A stretch of 64,000 nucleotides of DNA from NCBI GenBank assembly GCA_946182825.1, contig CAMGZH010000006.1, forward strand, positions 1 through 64,000, given 5' to 3'. The notes below the pieces were generated by a model. The model saw nothing but the letters and a program-made list of their open reading frames with translations, searched no databases and was not told the DNA's origin. The position numbers and the translations under genes are program-made. The stretch is from an uncultured Lachnospiraceae bacterium. Its GTDB lineage: Bacteria; Bacillota; Clostridia; Lachnospirales; Lachnospiraceae. This document shows, in pieces, positions 51,565 through 60,480 of the stretch; positions within the stretch are counted from its first letter, which is position 1, and the number at the start of each line of letters is the position of its first letter.

Positions 51565-52959
51565 TTATGGCCACTCAACGGATGTAAGCTCCGGATACTT
51601 CTCAATGATTGCTGTCTCGAAGTTCTTCTTGGATGTATCCATATCGGTATTACCATCGAAGTAATCCTTAAATGCATTCTGGAATGCCTCGTTACATCCC
51701 TGATCATATGGGCTGGTCTTGCTCATATCGATCTGTGGAGCTACCTCAGAGAAGAGCTTGATGTGGTTCTGTCCACCAAGGAACTTGGAACCGAACTTAG
51801 GATCATTTGCAATTTCCTGCATTCCGGAAACTGTGTTGGTATAATCCTGAATCTCTGTTGTAATCTTCTTCTCGATATCCTTGTCACATGTAAGCTTAAG
51901 CATTACATCCTTGATTGTCTTAGGATTATCGGTACCCTGTGCAGCACAGATCCATGTACCGCCCCAGAAATATGGCTGAGGTCCTTCGCATACTGCCCAG
52001 TCACCAAATCCATCCTTACCTGCATTATCTACAAGTGTAAAGTTGATTCCCCATGTAGAATAGAAGAATCCGAATACCTTACCCTCTGCACCCTGGTCAG
52101 CATTCCAGGAATCATTCCAGAGAGATGTCTTGTTGTTGTATCCCTTATCTGTGAAGTCCTTGGTCTGTTCAACCCACTTCATAAGGTTCGGATCTACCTT
52201 AACGGTTGTTCCATCAACCCATTTAGCGGATACATTATTAGAGAATGTACGATAAGAATCATCATAACCGGAAAGCATCTTATAGCCCTTCTTTGAAGCC
52301 TCTGCAGCTACCTTGTTGAAGCTATCCCAATCCTTTAACTTCTCCTGTACCTTCTCAGGATCGTCTGTTCCTAATACAGCCTTTGCAATGGATCTTCTGT
52401 AAGCGTAAAGCCCCGGTGTAGCCTGCCAAGATGTACCTCTCTGAGCACCGTTATCATCTGTAACGATATCCTTTGTGTACTGGTACTGATCTGCAAGGTC
52501 ATCCTCTGTAATTCCCAGATCAGATAAAGGAACCGCTACATTTGCGTTTGCATCTACGTATTTAAGTGCATAGTCAGCCTCGATCAGGAAGATATCGATC
52601 TTATCATCATCACTTGCTGATGCCTGAGCCTAGAGTGCTGTGTCCAGCTTATCCTGATAGTTGTTGTTCTCATTTGGATTGATGGTCCACTTTACCGTTG
52701 TTCCATCCTTTAAGGTTGTAGTAGACTTATCTGCCGCAACCTCCTTAACCTCAGGATAGTAGTCATTGAATCTGTTCTGGAACTCATCATTCCAGCACCA
52801 GATGTTGAGGACTTTACCCTCCTTGCCGGTCTGTACTGTCTTCTTCGCAGTTCCTCCTTCTGAACCTGAATCGCTTGACTTACCTGTGCAGGCAGCCATT
52901 GACAGAACCATTGTTCCGGCCAGTGCTAAGCTGGCAAGCATTCTCATTCTTTTTTTCAT
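51565..52959 (-). pseudogene. Extracellular sugar-binding lipoprotein with an in-frame TAG stop
   Basis: The frame reads as one 464-residue binding protein if the TAG at 52630-52632 is bypassed: lipobox LSMAAC at about 18-23, then KVLNIWCWNDEFQNRF and, after the TAG, AQASASDDDKIDIFLIEADY. No other stop is present before the proper TAA at 51565. Codon use and sequence on both sides agree with a family-1 type cellobiose/beta-glucan binding protein. Without suppression only a 109-residue stub would be made. TAG is also the normal stop of the adjacent LacI gene, so genome-wide TAG recoding is not indicated. A sequencing error, fresh nonsense mutation or read-through remain open. Confidence 0.8.
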
Positions 52960-53010
52960 GTGTCTCCTCCTCTTTCATATCCTTATGAAATATATCAGCT
53001 AGCATTATTG

Positions 53011-54018
53011 CTAGATCTGAGCTACAGAACCCCCGATCAGCAGCTTCCCCGGAATCTCCAATTCCTCAGCAACGCTGGTCTTTTTATGTTCGATGGTATG
53101 AATCAGTTTCTTAACTGAGATCTTACCGATCTTTGGTGCATCCTGATAATACGTTGTCAGCTTCGGCCGAACGACCTGTGATAGGTGAATCCCATCAAAT
53201 CCGACTACGCTGATATCATCCGGGATCGAAAGGTTGAGCCGTTCCAGCTCCATCATTCCTCCCAGATAGGAGTAATCATCAGGGTACATAATGGCTGTTG
53301 GCGGCGTTCTAAGCATCATCAGCTTTCTCGTCGCTTCAGCACTTGCATCCGGATCGTGATACCTCGCTTCTAACATATAGTCTTCCGGAATTTTAATTCC
53401 TTCTTCCGAACACGCATTGTAAAATCCTGATAACCGCTTCGATGTTACCGAAGTTGTTTCGCCGTGTATAAAAGCGATTTTTCGATGCCCCTTCTCAATC
53501 AAATACTTCGTCAATGCGTAGGAACCATCCACGTTTTTAGATAAAACACTACTATGACCATCAAAGATGTAATCGATTATGACAGTAGGTATCTCACTGT
53601 TCACCAGATCCTGCACCTGTCTACTCATAAAATCATCACTGACAATCAGGACGCCGTCACATTTCCGGTACCTGCAGTGCTCAACATAGGAACCATATCC
53701 TATCGAACTGGAAATAAAGGTAATATCATAACCTCGCTTCTCAGCCTCTTCCTTGGCACTGTCGATCACTCCGGAAAAGTATTCATGAGCAAGTCCGCTT
53801 CCTGTCTGGTCTACATAGACGATTCCAATGTTATGGGAGGTATTCGTCTTCAGCTGACGAGCCGCTGCATTCGGAAGATAGTGCATCTCCTGCGCTGTCT
53901 TCTGAATCAGTTCTCTTGTCGCTTCACTGATGTCACCGTATCCATTCAGGGCTTTGCTCACGGTGGCGGGAGATACTCCACATTTCTTGGAGATGTCCTT
54001 AATTGTTACCACTTGCAT
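53011..54018 (-). CDS. LacI family transcriptional regulator of the cellobiose locus
   Basis: From ATG 54018 the protein is 335 residues. It has a helix-turn-helix at 3-25 (TIKDISKKCGVSPATVSKAL), the hinge NAAARQLKTNTSHNIGIVYV, and a periplasmic-binding-like effector domain (about 62-335; DGVLIVSDDFMSRQVQDLVN, FIHGETTSVTSKRL, VVGFDGIHLSQVVRPKLTT). It stands immediately upstream of the binding protein (51 bases) and divergent from the GH94 gene. Its promoter carries two operator-like sites, implying autorepression. A cellobiose-type effector is inference. A GTG at 54024 would extend it by two residues. Confidence 0.93.
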   Translation of the reverse strand: MQVVTIKDISKKCGVSPATVSKALNGYGDISEATRELIQKTAQEMHYLPNAAARQLKTNTSHNIGIVYVDQTGSGLAHEYFSGVIDSAKEEAEKRGYDITFISSSIGYGSYVEHCRYRKCDGVLIVSDDFMSRQVQDLVNSEIPTVIIDYIFDGHSSVLSKNVDGSYALTKYLIEKGHRKIAFIHGETTSVTSKRLSGFYNACSEEGIKIPEDYMLEARYHDPDASAEATRKLMMLRTPPTAIMYPDDYSYLGGMMELERLNLSIPDDISVVGFDGIHLSQVVRPKLTTYYQDAPKIGKISVKKLIHTIEHKKTSVAEELEIPGKLLIGGSVAQI

Positions 54019-54075
54019 CACCACTTTCCCTGGTATTTTGTTGTCTCGTTGCTGTTTCGGCTCATAAGTTCTAGC

Positions 54076-54125
54076 CGAATTCGTTTTCGTGACTTTATTC
54101 TAAATCGGTTTCGAACTATCGTCAA
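54076..54125 (-). promoter_or_regulatory. LacI-gene promoter with two operator sites
   Basis: On the minus strand TTGACG (54125-54120), 17 bases, TAGAAT (54102-54097). Two copies of a CGAAAxC/GxxTTxG half-site pair overlap it: 54100-54113 between the -35 and -10, and 54076-54089 at the start of the transcript. Site centres are 24 bases apart. Both have the central CG typical of LacI-family operators. Confidence 0.7.
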
Positions 54126-54189
54126 TGTAGAAACTATACAACTTTTTTTCAGATAATTTATCAATTTCGTACGATTCAGCAATCATTTG

Positions 54190-54247
54190 TTTACAAAATT
54201 CTCTCTCCGCTCTATAATCGAACCAGAGGGTTACGAAATCGTATTCG
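54190..54247 (+). promoter_or_regulatory. Cellobiose phosphorylase promoter with operator
   Basis: TTTACA (54190-54195), 17 bases, TATAAT (54213-54218); start near 54225. A third site CGAAATCGTATTCG lies at 54234-54247, from about +10, the position of a road-block repressor. It shares the CGAAAxC-G-xxTTCG pattern with the two sites in front of the LacI gene. Confidence 0.75.
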
Positions 54248-54329
54248 TTGTGCGGCGGATTGATTTCAAAGGAAGAAGGTTTTTTATTTATATCGTTCAA
54301 TCTTCATTATGGAAGAGACAGGAGGCTAC

Positions 54330-56765
54330 ATGAAATTCGGATATTTTGACGATTCCAATAAGGAATACGTCATTACAACCCCTAGAACACCACTTCCGTG
54401 GATCAACTATTTAGGTTCCCAGGAGTATTTTGGTCTGTTCTCCAATACAGCCGGCGGCTATGACTTCTATAAAGATGCGAAGCTTTTACGCCTTACTCGC
54501 TATCGTTATAATAATAGCCCTTTGGACTGCGGCGGTCGTTACTACTATATTAAGGATGAGGATACCATTTGGAATCCGGGCTGGCAGCCGGTTCAGACAG
54601 AGCTTGATTCCTATGAGTGTCGTCACGGCCTTGGTTACTCCGTCATTACAGGTGAGAAGAATGGTCTGAAGGCTGTCCTTACCGCTTTTGTTCCTGTTCA
54701 CGACAACTGTGAAGTCAATCGGGTCGTTCTTACCAATACTTCTTCTAATGACAAGAAGATCGATCTGTTCAGTTACATTGAGTTCTGCCTCTGGAATGCG
54801 GAAGACGATTCTACCAACTTCCAGCGTAACTTCTCTACCGGTGAGGTAGAAGTAGAGGGTAGCACCATTTACCATAAGACCGAGTATCGTGAGAGACGTA
54901 ACCATTACGCTGTTTATTCTGTTAATAAGCCTGTAGATGGTTTTGATACAAGCCGTGATGAGTTTGTCGGTCTCTACAACGGTCCTCAAAATCCGCAGGT
55001 GGTTGCCGAGGGTGAAAGTCATAACTCGGTTGCTCACGGCTGGGCTCCCATCGGTTCCCACCATCTTAAGGTTACACTTGCTCCGGGAGAGAGCGCTTCC
55101 TATATCTTTGTTTTAGGATACTGCGAGAACCCGAGAGATCAGAAGTTTGTTGCTCCCAATGTGATCAACAAGGCTCCTGCCGACGCCTTACTGGAGAAAT
55201 ACCAGAAGGACGAGCAGGTCGAGAACGCTCTTTGTGAGCTCAAGACCTACTGGACCAACCTTCTGTCTACTTATTCCGTTCACACCGGTGATGAGAAGCT
55301 CAACCGGCTTGTTAATATATGGAATCAGTATCAGTGTATGGTTACCTTTAACATGAGCCGAAGCGCAAGCTATTATGAGTCCGGCATGGGTCGTGGTATG
55401 GGATTCCGTGATTCCTGTCAGGATCTTCTAGGCTTTGTTCACCTGATCCCGGAGCGTGCAAGAGAGCGTATCATTGATATTGCCAACACCCAGTTTGAGG
55501 ACGGTAGCACCTATCATCAGTATCAGCCATTGACCAAGCGTGGCAATGCTGCCATCGGCGGTGGTTTTAATGATGATCCGTTATGGCTTATCGCTGGAAC
55601 CGGTGCCTACCTTCGCGAAACAGGCGATTTCTCTATTTTAGAAGAGAAGTGTGCCTTTGACAGCAATTTCGAAAAGGCTGCTCCACTTCTTGAGCACCTT
55701 GACCGCAGCTTCCGTTATACAGCTACGAACTTAGGTCCTCATGGTCTTCCTCTGATCGGTCGTGCTGACTGGAACGACTGCCTGAACCTGAACTGCTTCT
55801 CCGAGGAACCGGGGGAAAGTTTCCAGATCACAGGTCCTTCTGAAGGTCCGGTTGCCGAGTCCGTTTTCATTGGCGGTATGTTTGTAAAATACGGTAAGGA
55901 ATATGCTGATATCCTCCGCCATGTAGGCAAAGAGGATCGTGCCGCAGAAGTTGAAGAGGCTGTTGCTAAGATGAACGAGGCTCTTCAGACAAAGGGCTGG
56001 GACGGCGAATGGTTCATCCGTGCCTTTGATGCAAACTCCAATCCGGTAGGTTCTCATACCTGCGAAGAGGGTCAGATCTATATCGAGCCACAGGGTATGT
56101 GTGTTATGGCCGGTGTTGGCGTAGAAAGCGGTCAGGCCGAGAAGGCTCTTGCCTCCGTTAAGGAGCGCCTTGATACCAAGTTCGGTATTGTTCTTCTTCA
56201 GCCTGCTTATACAAGATATCATGTTGAACTGGGTGAGATTTCTTCCTACCCGCCCGGATACAAGGAGAATGCCGGTATCTTCTGTCATAACAATCCATGG
56301 ATCGCATGTGCCGAGACCGTTCTCGGACATGGAGACCGGGCATTTGAAGTTTTCAAGAAGACCTGCCCGATCTACCTTGAGGAGATCAGTGAAGTTCATC
56401 GCACCGAGCCATACGTTTACTGCCAGATGGTTGCCGGTTGCGATGCTCCTACCTTCGGTGAAGGCAAGAACAGCTGGCTGACCGGTACTGCTGCATGGAC
56501 ATTTACCACCATGAGCCAGTACATTCTGGGAATCCAGCCTGAGCTTGACGGACTTCGCATCAATCCATGTATCCCTTCCGATCTGAAGGAATACACCCTG
56601 GATCGAAAGTTCCGTGGTGTTACCTACCACATCACCATCGACAATAAGGCCGGCGCTCAGAAGGGCGTTACCAGAATGACCATCGACGGTGTCGAGGCTG
56701 ACTCGAACCTGATCACTCCGGTAACCGGCAAGACCGATGTTGACGTAGTTGTTACCATGGGGTAA
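54330..56765 (+). CDS. cbp: Cellobiose phosphorylase (GH94)
   Basis: From ATG 54330 the protein is 811 residues, the length I recall for clostridial cellobiose phosphorylases; AGGAGG lies 5 bases upstream (the earlier ATG at 54309 has none). It is cytoplasmic and converts cellobiose plus phosphate to glucose-1-phosphate and glucose. The N-terminus [34 protein letters not shown], the catalytic region [16 protein letters not shown] (Asp as acid) and the phosphate-side [18 protein letters not shown] are family hallmarks. No signal peptide is present. Regulated by the divergent LacI gene. Cellodextrin or laminaribiose phosphorylase is the main alternative. Confidence 0.93.
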   Translation: MKFGYFDDSNKEYVITTPRTPLPWINYLGSQEYFGLFSNTAGGYDFYKDAKLLRLTRYRYNNSPLDCGGRYYYIKDEDTIWNPGWQPVQTELDSYECRHGLGYSVITGEKNGLKAVLTAFVPVHDNCEVNRVVLTNTSSNDKKIDLFSYIEFCLWNAEDDSTNFQRNFSTGEVEVEGSTIYHKTEYRERRNHYAVYSVNKPVDGFDTSRDEFVGLYNGPQNPQVVAEGESHNSVAHGWAPIGSHHLKVTLAPGESASYIFVLGYCENPRDQKFVAPNVINKAPADALLEKYQKDEQVENALCELKTYWTNLLSTYSVHTGDEKLNRLVNIWNQYQCMVTFNMSRSASYYESGMGRGMGFRDSCQDLLGFVHLIPERARERIIDIANTQFEDGSTYHQYQPLTKRGNAAIGGGFNDDPLWLIAGTGAYLRETGDFSILEEKCAFDSNFEKAAPLLEHLDRSFRYTATNLGPHGLPLIGRADWNDCLNLNCFSEEPGESFQITGPSEGPVAESVFIGGMFVKYGKEYADILRHVGKEDRAAEVEEAVAKMNEALQTKGWDGEWFIRAFDANSNPVGSHTCEEGQIYIEPQGMCVMAGVGVESGQAEKALASVKERLDTKFGIVLLQPAYTRYHVELGEISSYPPGYKENAGIFCHNNPWIACAETVLGHGDRAFEVFKKTCPIYLEEISEVHRTEPYVYCQMVAGCDAPTFGEGKNSWLTGTAAWTFTTMSQYILGIQPELDGLRINPCIPSDLKEYTLDRKFRGVTYHITIDNKAGAQKGVTRMTIDGVEADSNLITPVTGKTDVDVVVTMG

Positions 56766-56850
56766 GAACTTATCAACATTTCTAACAAAACATGTCAATA
56801 TTGACCAGGATACGCTCTAACCCCTCCTTGAGCCCTTCCTGTTCTATTGA

Positions 56851-56897
56851 AAATCCCCTTGGATCAAGTCTTCCTACCTGGTCCAAGGGGATTATTT
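56851..56897. terminator. Terminator between cbp and tadA
   Basis: AATCCCCTTGGATC (56852-56865) and GGTCCAAGGGGATT (56880-56893) form a 14-bp stem with one G-U. T-tracts are short on both sides, so it may act weakly in both directions for the convergent genes. Confidence 0.6.
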
Positions 56898-56921
56898 CAT
56901 TACTGAAACAGGAAATAGATC

Positions 56922-57479
56922 CTATTCCCTGTTTTCCGCTGCTTTTTTCTCCTGTTTCTCCTTACGAAGTTTTTTGAAAAAGGAGGTCAACATGGTGGAG
57001 CACTCCTCCTGCAGAACATTGTCTACGATCTCAACCTGATGGTTAAAGCGGCTTTCCTGTAAAATATTCAGCACGGATCCGGCACATCCTGCTTTCGGAT
57101 TGTAGCTTCCGATAACAACACGCGGAATCCTTGCCTGCACAATGGCACCTGCGCACATTGGACATGGTTCTAAGGTGATGTACATGGTGCAGTCTTCCAA
57201 TCTCCAGTCCCCGACCTTTTTACAAGCCTTTTTTATCGCTGAGATTTCAGCGTGGGCAAGAACCATTTTATCCGTATTCCGTCTGTTATAGCCTCTTGCG
57301 ATGATCTTCTGATCCATTACGATTACGCAACCGATGGGAACTTCCTTCAGCGCCTCGGCCTTTTGTGCCTGCTTAATGGCTGCCTTCATGAACTTTTCAT
57401 GCAATTTCTGTTCCTTCATATGGGCATGTTCCTGTGCCATTTTTTCAACTTTATCGTTAATAATTTCTTTAATTCCCAT
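56922..57479 (-). CDS. tadA: tRNA-specific adenosine deaminase (A34 to inosine)
   Basis: The 185-residue zinc enzyme deaminates A34 of tRNA-Arg(ACG). The catalytic motifs are VLAHAEISAIKKA (HAE: ligand His and proton-shuttling Glu) and LEPCPMCAGAIVQAR (two Cys ligands). An N-terminal helical extension (MGIKEIINDKVEKMAQEHAH) adds about 30 residues over E. coli TadA, but GGAG upstream supports this start. The C-terminus is Lys/Glu-rich. It is not related to the Tad pilus genes despite the name. Confidence 0.95.
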   Translation of the reverse strand: MGIKEIINDKVEKMAQEHAHMKEQKLHEKFMKAAIKQAQKAEALKEVPIGCVIVMDQKIIARGYNRRNTDKMVLAHAEISAIKKACKKVGDWRLEDCTMYITLEPCPMCAGAIVQARIPRVVIGSYNPKAGCAGSVLNILQESRFNHQVEIVDNVLQEECSTMLTSFFKKLRKEKQEKKAAENRE

Positions 57480-57573
57480 TATTTTCTCCGTTTTTTATTT
57501 ATTGTAACACTAGCCTTCTATACATGCTATAATTGTATGAGTATAAATTACTGGCATTATGTGAGGCACTCAA

Positions 57574-58131
57574 ATGAACGATACCTATACGACCGAACAT
57601 CTTGTGATCCGAATCTTATCACCACAGAATGCAGGTCTTGTAACGGAATTTTATAGACGCAACGCTGACGATTTTAGTTTGTATGAGCCCATCAATATCA
57701 CCAACGCTCGTACTGTTCATTATCAGAGGCAGATCCTGGAATACGAGCAGCGCTATTTTCGCTCTGGTTCTATGGTGCGTTTTTATTTTTTTGAGAAAAA
57801 TGCCCCCTTTACTGTAATTGGTACTGTCAGTTTCCGTGAGATCCGTCGTGGACCATACGCCTCCTGCGTCTTTGGCTATAAGATGGATCAGGAACATCGT
57901 CGTAAGGGGTATTGCTATGAAGCGCTCAAACCGATCATCGATCTGGTAGCAGAGGAGTTTTCTCTCCATCGCATCTATGCGGATGTTTTGCCAGATAATG
58001 CAGCTTCCATCCACCTTCTGGAAAAGCTTGGATTCCAAAGAGAAGGATTGCAACGGGAAACGGTTTTCTTATCCGGTCAGTGGCGGGATCACTATCTTTA
58101 TAGCAGAATTTTTCCTGAGAATAGGGAGTAG
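57574..58131 (+). CDS. GNAT family N-acetyltransferase (RimJ-like)
   Basis: The 185-residue enzyme has the GNAT core: ERHLVIRILSP-type start (TTEHLVIRILSPQNA), the acetyl-CoA loop FGYKMDQEHRRKGYCYEALK, and IYADVLPDNAASIHLLEKLGF with following QREGLQRETVFLSGQWRDHY. This is the RimJ/RimL-like protein N-terminal acetyltransferase or small-molecule acetyltransferase subset. The acceptor is unknown. It ends with TAG TAG and precedes the HD-GYP gene by 14 bases; a shared promoter (TATAAT at 57528-57533) is likely. Confidence 0.88.
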   Translation: MNDTYTTEHLVIRILSPQNAGLVTEFYRRNADDFSLYEPINITNARTVHYQRQILEYEQRYFRSGSMVRFYFFEKNAPFTVIGTVSFREIRRGPYASCVFGYKMDQEHRRKGYCYEALKPIIDLVAEEFSLHRIYADVLPDNAASIHLLEKLGFQREGLQRETVFLSGQWRDHYLYSRIFPENRE

Positions 58132-58145
58132 TAGGAAAATTTATT

Positions 58146-59246
58146 ATGGGTAAACGCAAATTCATGAGTACCCGCGTCCTGAAGCCGGGTATTCGCATCG
58201 ATCAGTCCATTACCGCCAAGGATGGACGTATTTTGATCCAGAAGGGCACGATTCTTGACGATTTCCAGATCGATTACCTGTTAACACAAGGAATCATGGG
58301 AATCTATATTTATGAAGGAGTTCCTGATCTTGATGAACAAAAGATCAATATTCCGGTAGCCACGCAGAAAATCATTGAGCAGAACCGTAAGGATGATCCT
58401 GCCAAGGTCTCTCTTTCTGAAAGTGTCCGCAAGCAGGTAGGAGAGGGGATTTCCCACCTTTTTCATGATACCGAGTCCTCAGGCTTCTCCAATGCATCCA
58501 ATACCATTGCCTATGAGCTTGAGAACACCATCATCAATAACGATGCCATTGCAGTTGATATCCGGGAATTAAAGGTCAGTGACGAGTATACCTTCCGGCA
58601 TTCCGTTGACGTCGCTACCATTTCTCTGATCATCGGGAAGAAACTTGGCCTTGACTCTGTTCAACTTCACGAACTTGGCGTTGCCGGTCTTTTACACGAT
58701 ATCGGTAAATCCAAGATTCCGAACGAGATCTTGAATAAACCCGGGAAATTAACAAAAGAAGAGTTTGAGATCATGAAGCTTCACTCTACCTACGGCTACA
58801 AGATCTTAAAGTCCAAGAACCAATTCAGCGCTCAGATCCTTCTGGGGGTTCTCCAGCATCACGAGAAGCTTTCCGGCAAGGGATATCCGATGGGGAACAG
58901 CGGCAATATGATCCATCTCTACGGCCGCATTATCTCTGTTGCCGATATCTTTGACGCCCTGGTCACCAAACGCCCCTATAAGGAGCCCTACGGTCAGAGA
59001 GAGGCCATGGAGATCCTTTTGGCCATGGGAGACGACCTGGATATTCAGATCCTGACGGCCTTCAAGAAGAGTATGATCCTTTATCCTGTGGACTCCATCG
59101 TGAAGCTTTCCAACGGACGGCTTGCTAAAGTCGTTAAGAACCATCCGGATTATCCCATGCGTCCCACCGTTGTGGAGATCGAGACCGGTCGCGTACTGGA
59201 TCTCTACGGTGATTTTAAATGTAACAGCCTGGTGCTGGAATCGTAA
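58146..59246 (+). CDS. HD-GYP domain c-di-GMP phosphodiesterase
   Basis: The 366-residue protein has an N-terminal DUF3391-like region (about 1-115) and an HD-GYP domain: FRHSVDVATISLIIGKKLGL, the metal site GLLHDIGKSKIPNEILNKPG, then LHSTYGYKILK, the HHEKLSGKGYP variant (GYP intact) and SVADIFDALVTKRPYKEPYG. It should hydrolyse c-di-GMP to GMP or pGpG. The TPR-GGDEF protein 1.2 kb away is the only other c-di-GMP gene in the window. c-di-GMP often governs pili and flagella, both encoded here. Confidence 0.92.
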   Translation: MGKRKFMSTRVLKPGIRIDQSITAKDGRILIQKGTILDDFQIDYLLTQGIMGIYIYEGVPDLDEQKINIPVATQKIIEQNRKDDPAKVSLSESVRKQVGEGISHLFHDTESSGFSNASNTIAYELENTIINNDAIAVDIRELKVSDEYTFRHSVDVATISLIIGKKLGLDSVQLHELGVAGLLHDIGKSKIPNEILNKPGKLTKEEFEIMKLHSTYGYKILKSKNQFSAQILLGVLQHHEKLSGKGYPMGNSGNMIHLYGRIISVADIFDALVTKRPYKEPYGQREAMEILLAMGDDLDIQILTAFKKSMILYPVDSIVKLSNGRLAKVVKNHPDYPMRPTVVEIETGRVLDLYGDFKCNSLVLES

Positions 59247-59255
59247 AATGCAAAA

Positions 59256-59286
59256 GCTGTGAGAACCTTCGGTCTCACAGTTTTTC
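59256..59286 (+). terminator. Terminator of the GNAT/HD-GYP unit
   Basis: CTGTGAG-A-ACC and GGT-CTCACAG form a stem with a one-base bulge and a TTC loop, followed by TTTTT. Confidence 0.85.
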
Positions 59287-59307
59287 TTTTTCTTTCATTA
59301 TTTTTTG

Positions 59308-59346
59308 CAAAAAAAGAAGCAGCCCGGATACTTCCGAACTGCTTCC
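59308..59346 (-). terminator. Terminator of tRNA-Lys
   Basis: On the minus strand GAAGCAG (59345-59339) pairs with CTGCTTC (59322-59316) around an inner TTCGGA/TCCGGG stem, followed by seven Ts. Confidence 0.8.
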
Positions 59347-59354
59347 TATTAATA

Positions 59355-59427
59355 TGCGCGATCAGGGGTTCGAACCCTGGACACCCTGATTAAGAGTCAG
59401 GTGCTCTGCCAGCTGAGCTAATCGCGC
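59355..59427 (-). tRNA. tRNA-Lys (anticodon CTT)
   Basis: The 73-base cloverleaf starts GCGCGATTAGCTCAGCTGGC. The anticodon loop CTCTTAA sits on the stem CCTGA/TCAGG, giving anticodon CTT for AAG codons. The T-arm CAGGG-TTCGAAC-CCCTG and a seven-pair acceptor stem with A73 are intact. No CCA is encoded. It is a lone tRNA gene with its own promoter and terminator. Confidence 0.97.
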
Positions 59428-59438
59428 CGACAAAAGGT

Positions 59439-59467
59439 ATATTACTCCTTTCCACACAGGATTGCAA
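59439..59467 (-). promoter_or_regulatory. Promoter of tRNA-Lys
   Basis: On the minus strand TTGCAA (59467-59462), 17 bases, TAATAT (59444-59439), 12 bases before the tRNA. Confidence 0.55.
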
Positions 59468-59518
59468 GTGTTTTTTTATTTTTTTTTGAAAAAAATGAAA
59501 TTTTACATTCTCAGGATT

Positions 59519-59555
59519 AAAAAGGGGAGGAAGTTCTGCGAACTTCCCCCCTTTT
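59519..59555 (-). terminator. Terminator of the rubrerythrin gene
   Basis: On the minus strand GGGGGAAGTTC-GCA-GAACTTCCTCCCC makes a long GC-rich stem followed by TTTTT, 25 bases after the stop. Confidence 0.88.
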
Positions 59556-59578
59556 GACCACAATTGTTATATGTTACT

Positions 59579-60121
59579 TTATCCGAAATATCTTTCAAGC
59601 AATCCCTTGAATGCCTTACCATGTCTCGCTTCGTCGCGAGCCATCTCATGTACAGTATCATGAATTGCGTCAAGATCAAGAGCCTTTGCACGCTTTGCCA
59701 GCTCTGTCTTGCCCATGGTTGCTCCATTCTCAGCCTCTACGCGAACACGAAGGTTCTCCTTTGTGGAATCACTTACAACCTCTCCCAGAAGCTCTGCAAA
59801 CTTTGCTGCATGCTCTGCCTCTTCGAAAGCTGCCTTCTCATAGTAAAGTCCGATCTCCGGATATCCCTCACGATGTGCCACACGAGCCATTGCAAGGTAC
59901 ATTCCGACCTCTGAGCACTCACCCTCGAAGTTGGAACGAAGATCTGCCTTGATATCCTCAGGTACATCAGATGCTACACCAACAACATGCTCTGAAGCCC
60001 ATGTCAGCTCACCTTCCTGCTTTACAAACTTCTCTGCCGGTGCCTTACATACTGGGCACTGCTCTGGTGGCTGTTCCCCTTCTGCTACATAACCACAAAC
60101 ACTACATACCCACTTAGCCAT
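59579..60121 (-). CDS. Reverse rubrerythrin (NADH peroxidase-type)
   Basis: The 180-residue iron protein detoxifies hydrogen peroxide and oxygen in anaerobes. Unlike classical rubrerythrin, the rubredoxin domain is first: [12 protein letters not shown] and EQCPVCKAP give the four Cys. The C-terminal ferritin-like domain has the diiron Glu/His set in [31 protein letters not shown] and [16 protein letters not shown]. This order defines reverse rubrerythrins. The upstream region has a consensus TATAAT with a poor -35 overlapped by an inverted repeat, consistent with regulated expression. Confidence 0.95.
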   Translation of the reverse strand: MAKWVCSVCGYVAEGEQPPEQCPVCKAPAEKFVKQEGELTWASEHVVGVASDVPEDIKADLRSNFEGECSEVGMYLAMARVAHREGYPEIGLYYEKAAFEEAEHAAKFAELLGEVVSDSTKENLRVRVEAENGATMGKTELAKRAKALDLDAIHDTVHEMARDEARHGKAFKGLLERYFG

Positions 60122-60174
60122 TTGATTTCCTCCTTTTGCTTTTTCTACATGTTCTCTAAATACTTATACTTTGT

Positions 60175-60211
60175 ATTATACTCGCTTTTCTCCTAAGTGA
60201 ATAGAGGAGAA
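60175..60211 (-). promoter_or_regulatory. Rubrerythrin promoter overlapped by an inverted repeat
   Basis: TATAAT on the minus strand (60180-60175) has a poor -35 (TATTCA, 60203-60198). TTCTCCT-N10-AGGAGAA (60188-60211) spans the -35. The repeat is either an activator/repressor site or the end of the upstream GIY-YIG transcript; there is no T-run. Confidence 0.45.
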
Positions 60212-60219
60212 GTGTAATA

Positions 60220-60480
60220 TTAGCACATTCGTTTACGAAGTTCTTCTTTTTGTCTTCGTGTCAGTTGCTTGATCCGGACTTCACGTGACATGGCATCGTG
60301 AAGATTGTCATATTCTTCATAGTAGATCAGCTTTACCGGTCTGCGTGCTCTGGTATACTTTGCCCCTGTTTTCCCTTCGTTGTGGGCCTTCACACGCTTC
60401 TCCAGATCAGTTGTATAACCGGTGTAGTAAGTTCCGTCAGAGCACTCCACCATATAGGTAAAATAACGTTTAGTCGTCAT
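60220..60480 (-). CDS. GIY-YIG nuclease family protein (UPF0213, YhbQ-like)
   Basis: From ATG 60480 the protein is 86 residues: YFTYMVECSDGTYYTGYTTD is the GIY-YIG module (Y...YTG variant), with LEKRVKAHNEG and the Arg/Lys-rich REVRIKQLTRRQKEELRKR. YhbQ-type members are single-domain nucleases with roles in DNA repair or stress, not restriction. GAGGAG 8 bases upstream selects this ATG, which overlaps the end of the GGDEF gene by 11 bases, so translation is coupled. The longer start at 60495 is unnecessary. Confidence 0.88.
   Translation of the reverse strand: MTTKRYFTYMVECSDGTYYTGYTTDLEKRVKAHNEGKTGAKYTRARRPVKLIYYEEYDNLHDAMSREVRIKQLTRRQKEELRKRMC

Noticed and set aside
52630-52632. Pyrrolysine or other recoding at the TAG in the binding protein
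   Set aside because: TAG is the normal stop of the adjacent LacI gene and the GNAT gene; no downstream insertion element or suppressor evidence is visible in the window.
55731-56798. A 355-codon open frame on the minus strand opposite cellobiose phosphorylase
   Set aside because: It is antisense to a fully recognised GH94 gene, shows no family motif and no ribosome-binding site; it is a shadow of codon bias.
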